A stretch of DNA of 59,621 nt from Gnetum montanum (lineage: Eukaryota; Streptophyta; Gnetopsida; Gnetales; Gnetaceae): contig MNCI01034925.1 in NCBI GenBank assembly GCA_015680685.1, forward strand, positions 1-59,621. The letters run 5' to 3'. Both the position numbers and the translations under genes were made by a program. Numbering within the stretch: the stretch's first letter is position 1; each line of letters begins with the position of its first letter. The notes under the pieces are model-generated. The model worked only from the letters and a program-made list of their open reading frames with translations, was not told the origin of the DNA and did not search any database. Below, one piece after another: positions 54,716 through 59,621 of the stretch.

Positions 54716-56763
54716 TGAAACACCACTAATTTTGGGCTCTTGCAACTCAATAGTAGAATTGTCTAAGTGTCAAAACTTGAACAAAATTTTTCTAAGTCTA
54801 GCATCATGTTGCATAGTGTAGACAACATAGCACACTAGAAATCCTAATGTTTGCAAAATTTTTCTAAGTTTTCCTGCTATTCTCCCTAGCACATCCAACG
54901 TAGCACATGTTTCCAAGCCCAGTTTGCACAAATGTCAAGCCAAAACTAGTCAAAAGTGCACTGAGGATGGACCAAACAATTTGGAAAATTTTCCATCTCT
55001 CGGGTTGTCAAGCTTGCTATGCTCTTCAGCTTGCCCAACTTGACACATGTCCTACTTGCTAGTCCACCCAAGTGCCAAGCTAGGAGTTGTCAAAGATGCT
55101 CGACATGGAAAAAATAGTTTGGAAAATTTTCTATATTTTGGGGGCTACTACATTGCACAATGTAGATAGCATAGCATGAGTTTAGGAGCTTAAATTTTCC
55201 TTACTTTTGGATCTAGATTCTGTTGAATTTGGAAATTTTCTAGCTATCAAGATTGCCTTTCCTACTTCATCCCTAGAGGATGGTCAGGATTCCATGAAGA
55301 AACCTTGTGAATTTTGACAAAATTCATCCAAAAATTATTGCTATGCTCTACTATGCTACATAGCATAGCCAGTGTGACAAGTTTTCAAGGCTAATATTTT
55401 TCTAAGTGTGAAATGAGGAGGCATCAAGCTATTCTAACATGGAAGATGCATTTTTTGGTTGCTAAAGTTGCCTATCTTACTACATCCCAGAGTGGCATCA
55501 AAATTCACTGGAAAATGGATGCTACGCTCATCTATGTTGTGTAGCATAGATAGCATAGTAGGCCAAAAATTGCAAAAAAATCCTAAGTGTTCATGCTATG
55601 CTTCATCACGCCGGGTAGTGTAGATAGCGTAACACTTGGAAAATGCCTCCAGAAGCTCCCAGAACTTAGCATCGACCTTTTTCTTAGCTTCAACATCCTA
55701 CCAATAGTCAAGATCAGCAATTCACTTTTCTTTTGCACCTTTTATTAATCCCCAAAATTGTTCCTATGCTTGACCCTACTCAAAAGAGGGGGAAGACATA
55801 GTCCTGGAGTGTAGGATCCAAATTGCATTGTTTTTTGACATTATTTGTAGGTACATGATAGTCCTTTAGACTATGGCACATGCGATTCAAGTAGTATGAT
55901 CATAGTTTGGTGGATTTTTAGTTCCTGTTCCTATCCTGTAGAGTGTAGAACCATTGAGCTTAACGCTCAGAGCTTGACACTTTGAGCATAGCATGCCAAC
56001 ATGACTCGTTCACATTCGTGCTACATGGGACCCAGGACATGTGGCACCCAATCCACATCTCCCATCAACTCTAACCCTATAAATACCCCACTAATCAACG
56101 TTTAAGGGTTGGCTTTTGGTAGTTGGCTTTTGCAAAAAATTGGTGAGTGAAAGGTTGATGATCAACAAATCTCAGCATTAGAGCATTCCTAACATCTACC
56201 TCATCCCTGCACTCGAGCATGATACCTAGTTGAGCACCATCCTTGCACCCACACAATGTGACAACGGCCAACCTAGTAGGTTTTACCCCCCTTTGCATCT
56301 GTCAGCACCATGTCCTTAAAGTTCTAGGGACTATGACCATACTACCTCATTTCCTCGTAGTGCCTATCTAACATTGTGTACCAATTCCACACACCATTTA
56401 ATCAAAATTCATGTTCCCCAATCTTGGGGTGGTGCATTTCCTTACTTAAACTCTCACATGTATTTCAAATTGTTAGCATAATTGCTTAATTCTATTGTGA
56501 ATACTCATTGATACATTCACATTGATACACTCTCATTGTTATGATTGTCATGCTCTTGCTTGTTCCAACTCCCATGTGTGATGCTTTTAAAACTTTGTTT
56601 GCAAATGGTTATGTACACCACGTAAGTCCCTATCTGATTGACTAGATCATTTAGGGCACTTCATTTCCATTTTCTCCAGCACGACCCTCTCACAAACTTG
56701 AGGTTAGGCTATATGCTCAACAACCTCTCAGTGTTCCAACCATCGAAATTTTTAGATGCTACA
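54716..56763 (+). repeat. 3' LTR of element C
   Basis: 2048 bp from TGAAACACCACTAA to AGATGCTACA, followed by TCTAG. TATAAATA is at 56079-56086. It corresponds to the 5' LTR over its whole length with many substitutions and small gaps. Confidence 0.9.
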
Positions 56764-56768
56764 TCTAG
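56764..56768. repeat. Target-site duplication of element C, right copy
   Basis: TCTAG, identical to 39227-39231. Confidence 0.9.
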
Positions 56769-57613
56769 ACTTTGCCCCCTTTTCCTAAGTGATTTCCTAT
56801 GCTCATCCACTACTGGGTCTTTGGAGTCATAGATCCTCATTGCATCTTGGTTTGATTCCATGTATGTCAAATTAATGGACAAAACTATTGCTCAGCCAAA
56901 AGACATTGGTAATGACTTTAATTTTGGTTTAAAATAATTTTTTAATTAATTAATTAAAAATACAACAAGTGGAATTTCCCAAGGTGTAAGTGGTTATGGC
57001 TAGAAAATGATTGGAATTGCAACTATAGGTTTAGTAAAAGTGGCAATGGTAATGGTCTACACTATACTTAGGAAAATTTAGTAGTTTTAATGTTGGTAAA
57101 ACCAACTATGCTTGATTTGTCAAAAAGAGCTACATTGGAGGAGGATAAGCAATCAATTACCTTATCCAACAAAACTATGCTAGGAATACCTCCCCTTAAA
57201 AAAGTGCTCTAGTTTTTGAAAAAGGCATGTGTAAAATGCTGATTTTCCCAACACTATGCTAGAGACTTGGAGAGAACCATGTTGGCTTTACCTACAAAAT
57301 TTCATAGTGGGAGGGTTGGGTGGTTGGAGCAAAGCTATGCTAGCCTTTTGAATACCCAAAGGTAGGTTTTAGTGAGGAAAAATGACAAATTTTACTAGGA
57401 ACTATGTTGGTTTTGGAAAATCCAACAAGTGCTACAAAAATTTTGGAAACACCCAAATCACCTACAACTAGTACAATTGGTATTGGTTGCAAAAAAATGG
57501 ATGGTAGCATTGGTTTCTCTTGGCAAAAATTTTTGGTATAGTTTTGAAGTTTTAAAAATTACAAAAAATTATTTTTGAAAGGGCATATCAAATTTGATTA
57601 GAAGCTTGGGCGA
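56769..57613 (-). other. Leader of element D, cut by C
   Basis: On the - strand this is the region between the PBS of D and the insertion point of C. No coding block was found. The motif CTATGCTAG recurs about every 66-78 bp (57109, 57175, 57253, 57331, 57402), forming a loose array. Confidence 0.5.
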
Positions 57614-57633
57614 GGGCCCTCCTTCTAGCATTA
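57614..57633 (-). other. Primer-binding site of element D
   Basis: On the - strand TAATGCTAGAAGGAGGGCCC, 5 bp after the LTR end. It shares TAGAAGGAGGGCC with the site of C and has TAATGC for TGGTGT, as expected after G-to-A decay. Weaker than the C site on its own. Confidence 0.55.
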
Positions 57634-57638
57634 GAAAC

Positions 57639-59009
57639 TATAATGCCTAAAAAAATCAATTGCTAAAAAAATCAAAAATTTGGGTAAAACAGTTTAAACA
57701 TGGATCCCAAGAGCCTCCAAAAAAGAGGATCCAAGCCACCCTAGATAATCTTGTCGATCACTAAGGGACTTAGGAAATGTAAACATGATAAATGATTTAA
57801 ATGAACATGCAAATCTACTTTAAAAGAAAGCACAGAAACTAATCATGGAATGAACTTGCACAACAAATGAACTATAAACTTTATTGAAAGAATAGAATAT
57901 TTAAAGCATAAAGTTAAAAATTGTCCAAATTATGTGTCCAAATGCATAAGGAGTTGCTCGGATGAAGCTAGAAGCCTATTGAAGCTAGCAAGTTATATTC
58001 TGTAGTCAACCCAAAGATCTAGGTACTTCCCAAATTTAATAGCCAAAGCTCCTTATTGGTTCTCAACTTGGTTCTACAATGTTGGTCACTAGGGGGTAAA
58101 GAATGTGCTTGATAGTTTTTTCTAGTGGTACTATGCTGAGAGTCTCCAATGCCCAAGTAGTTGTCAATTTGCTTCAAAAATCTCAAAAAATGCACAAAGG
58201 TCTCAAGTAGTCAAGGTTGCAAAGGTTTTAGAGTTTGAGAGCGAAAAAGAACCAAACTTGTTTAATGTATTCAAAATTTTCTTTTATAAGTCATATAGTT
58301 ACTAGTTTTTTGGCTGCAAATTTCTACCATGATTGCTAATAGACTAATATAATTTGCTAGTGTGGCAAGCCATCATTTCTAGTGTAGCTTTCCATTTATT
58401 ATAAGTTTTGATGCACCCAAACCATCAAAACTACACTGGACACCATAAATAGTACACTAACTTTTGTAGCTATATTGGCTTCACCCAACTATGTTGGAAT
58501 TTTGGCATCATCACTAGAATTGTTGCAACTATGTTGACTTCATGGAAAAGTAGAAATCCAACAACTCCAATGCTGGCCTTGTGGCATCCATGCTGGACGT
58601 TATGGAAGCTACGATGGCCATGTGGAAACACGTTGGGAGTTATGGCAACTACGCTAGACATTAATAGGAAAATGAAAATCCAACAACTCCAACATTAGTT
58701 GTAGGTAGTTCCAGCATAGTTGTGGCTATGGCCAACACAAAACCCATGAAAACATCAAATTTGGCAATTCACAAGGCATTTTCAAGCTTTCCAAGCCAAA
58801 ATATAGACATGACATGAATTTTTTCACTTTTGGAAGTGAGGCTACAACAACTTATAAGGCATTTTTCAGCTCCAAAAGTTTAAATATGTGAAATTGTAGC
58901 TCATGGACTACAATCTTCATACTTTACAATAATATTCCATCCTCAGGTTTGATGGTGAAGGTTACATTGCCCAAAAATTTGCAACATGAATTTTCTTGAT
59001 GTTGTTTCA
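57639..59009 (-). repeat. 5' LTR of element D
   Basis: 1371 bp. It corresponds to 5306-6678. On the - strand it starts TGAAACAACATC and ends GGCATTATA. It is followed outside by TGTAT, the probable target-site duplication. Confidence 0.8.
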
Positions 59010-59621
59010 TGTATGACTATAGAAAATTTTTAAATTACAATTTCAAATTAGGAAATAACCAAGATAATCCAAGAAAATATGGAAATAGCTAAGGATCTTC
59101 AAGATGATCTTGGGAAAGGTTTTCTAGATTTTTTATCTTCTAATTACAATGAATATTATTTGTGTTTCTTCATGAGATGTCATGATGAGAGCTCATGAAA
59201 GATAAGAGGTTGACAAGAGATGTCATGAAAGCATATTGTGTGAGTGCATGATTGTGCTTATAGCTCAAGGTCAATTGTGTATGAGTTTGATCTATGTGTT
59301 CTTGTGTTCTAGTTAAGTGTTGATATCTCAATCCTAGGCTTATGAGAGAGATTTCATTTGGTTGTGTCTCATATTGAAAGTAATCATTTTGTGGTTGTAG
59401 AGCCTCATGCTCTACGATATCATTGAATGTTTGGTATTGGTTGATGGGTGTTTATGGATTATGAAATCCTCTTGTAATCTTATTTCATAGTATCTAAATT
59501 TAATGGGATTTCAAGTTTAAAATTAATGAGTAAACCTACTCCAAATCCTAAATCCTTTCTCTTAGCAATATTCAAGAAAAAATTAATGTACATGAAACCT
59601 CATAGTAATGACATGATCATT
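59010..59621 (+). mobile_element. Element E resumed: probable LTR sequence right of D
   Basis: TGTAT (59010-59014), then AT-rich sequence carrying GAGATGTC at about 59163 and 59216, the motif repeated left of D at 5019-5275. No coding block. It probably continues the 3' LTR of E beyond the window. Confidence 0.45.

Larger units (their letters stand above)
39232..56763 (+). mobile_element. Element C: Tat-like Ty3/gypsy element with antisense gene, + strand
   Basis: 17.5 kb, bounded by TCTAG duplications and LTRs of 2.05-2.08 kb that start TGAAA. Order on the + strand: LTR, PBS, gag (41.8-44.4 kb), protease (44.75-45.65 kb), a 5.8-kb spacer with a multi-exon gene on the - strand, the start of RT (51.48-52.27 kb) joined to the integrase end (52.33-52.63 kb), 30-bp tandem repeats, long 3' region, polypurine tract, LTR. 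It is a sister copy of D inserted into D in opposite orientation. A deletion removed the RT catalytic box, RNase H domains and integrase core, so it could move only with help, unless the deletion came after insertion. Confidence 0.9.
5306..59009 (-). mobile_element. Element D: Tat-like Ty3/gypsy element, - strand, hosting A, B and C
   Basis: Two direct copies of a 1.37-kb sequence (5306-6678 and 57639-59009) are its LTRs. Reading on the - strand from 59009, the order is 5' LTR, PBS, leader, gag region, protease (about 37.5 kb), spacer carrying an antisense gene, reverse transcriptase (11.3-10.0 kb), two RNase H domains, integrase, polypurine tract and 3' LTR. Three later elements interrupt it: C at 39232, B at 21768 and A at 13426, each with its own TSD. 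Without these it would be about 17.9 kb, close to the 17.5 kb of C, its sister copy. The second, archaeal-type RNase H and the gag motifs shared with C place it in the Tat lineage. All coding parts are broken. Confidence 0.85.

Noticed and set aside
5306-59009. Direct repeats at both ends as a segmental duplication
   Set aside because: Polypurine tract, PBS-like site, matching flanking 5-mers and pol order between them fit LTRs of one element.
1-59621. Host gene fragments captured by the elements
   Set aside because: Apart from the accessory genes, no conserved host-protein motif was recognised on either strand.

Overview
The window looks like plant nuclear DNA made entirely of nested, decayed LTR retrotransposons. 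I found no host gene, rRNA, tRNA gene or prokaryotic signal. The lineages (chromovirus, Tat-like and Athila-like Ty3/gypsy), the AT-rich sequence, the heavy decay with LTRs still paired, and the mutations dominated by C-to-T and G-to-A changes suggest a large, methylated seed-plant genome. A gymnosperm is possible but not shown.

The nest was worked out from LTR pairs, 5-bp target-site duplications (TSDs), primer-binding sites (PBS) and polypurine tracts. Element E is an old chromovirus on the + strand (1-5305, resuming at 59015-59621). Element D is a Tat-like element on the - strand (5306-59009; LTRs 5306-6678 and 57639-59009; likely TSD TGTAT) inserted in E. Three elements sit inside D. A is an Athila-like gag-protease element (+, 13426-20689, TSD ACTAG). 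B is an Athila-like gag element with an accessory ORF (-, 21768-32777, TSD TCACC); its left LTR is itself split by a probable solo LTR F (21968-24416, TSD GTTCC). C is a second copy of the D family (+, 39232-56763, TSD TCTAG). Without insertions D is about 17.9 kb and C is 17.5 kb.

The most interesting content is shared by C and D. Both carry, in the 6-7.6 kb spacer between protease and reverse transcriptase, a gene of at least seven or eight exons on the strand opposite to gag-pol. In C it runs 50832 down to 46088; in D it runs about 21434 up to 36202, with B inserted in exon 2. Exon order, several splice sites and protein sequence correspond between the copies. The protein has a globular N-terminal part resembling plant-transposon accessory proteins and a long charged, helical C-terminal part. 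In C there is a TATA box and a tandem array just upstream. Being antisense, its introns would not be removed from the element's genomic RNA, so an intron-bearing gene can be copied by retrotransposition.

Other notable points are: GCGATATCGC-type palindromes in variable number upstream of the TATA boxes of the A/B LTRs; an LTR-like promoter inside B ahead of its accessory ORF; a 30-bp repeat unit bordering the coding blocks of C and D; a deletion in C removing most of pol; and a single N at 14191 where the 5' LTR of A loses its end and PBS. All coding regions here carry stops or frameshifts. Functions are assigned from residual motifs read by eye, with no database search.
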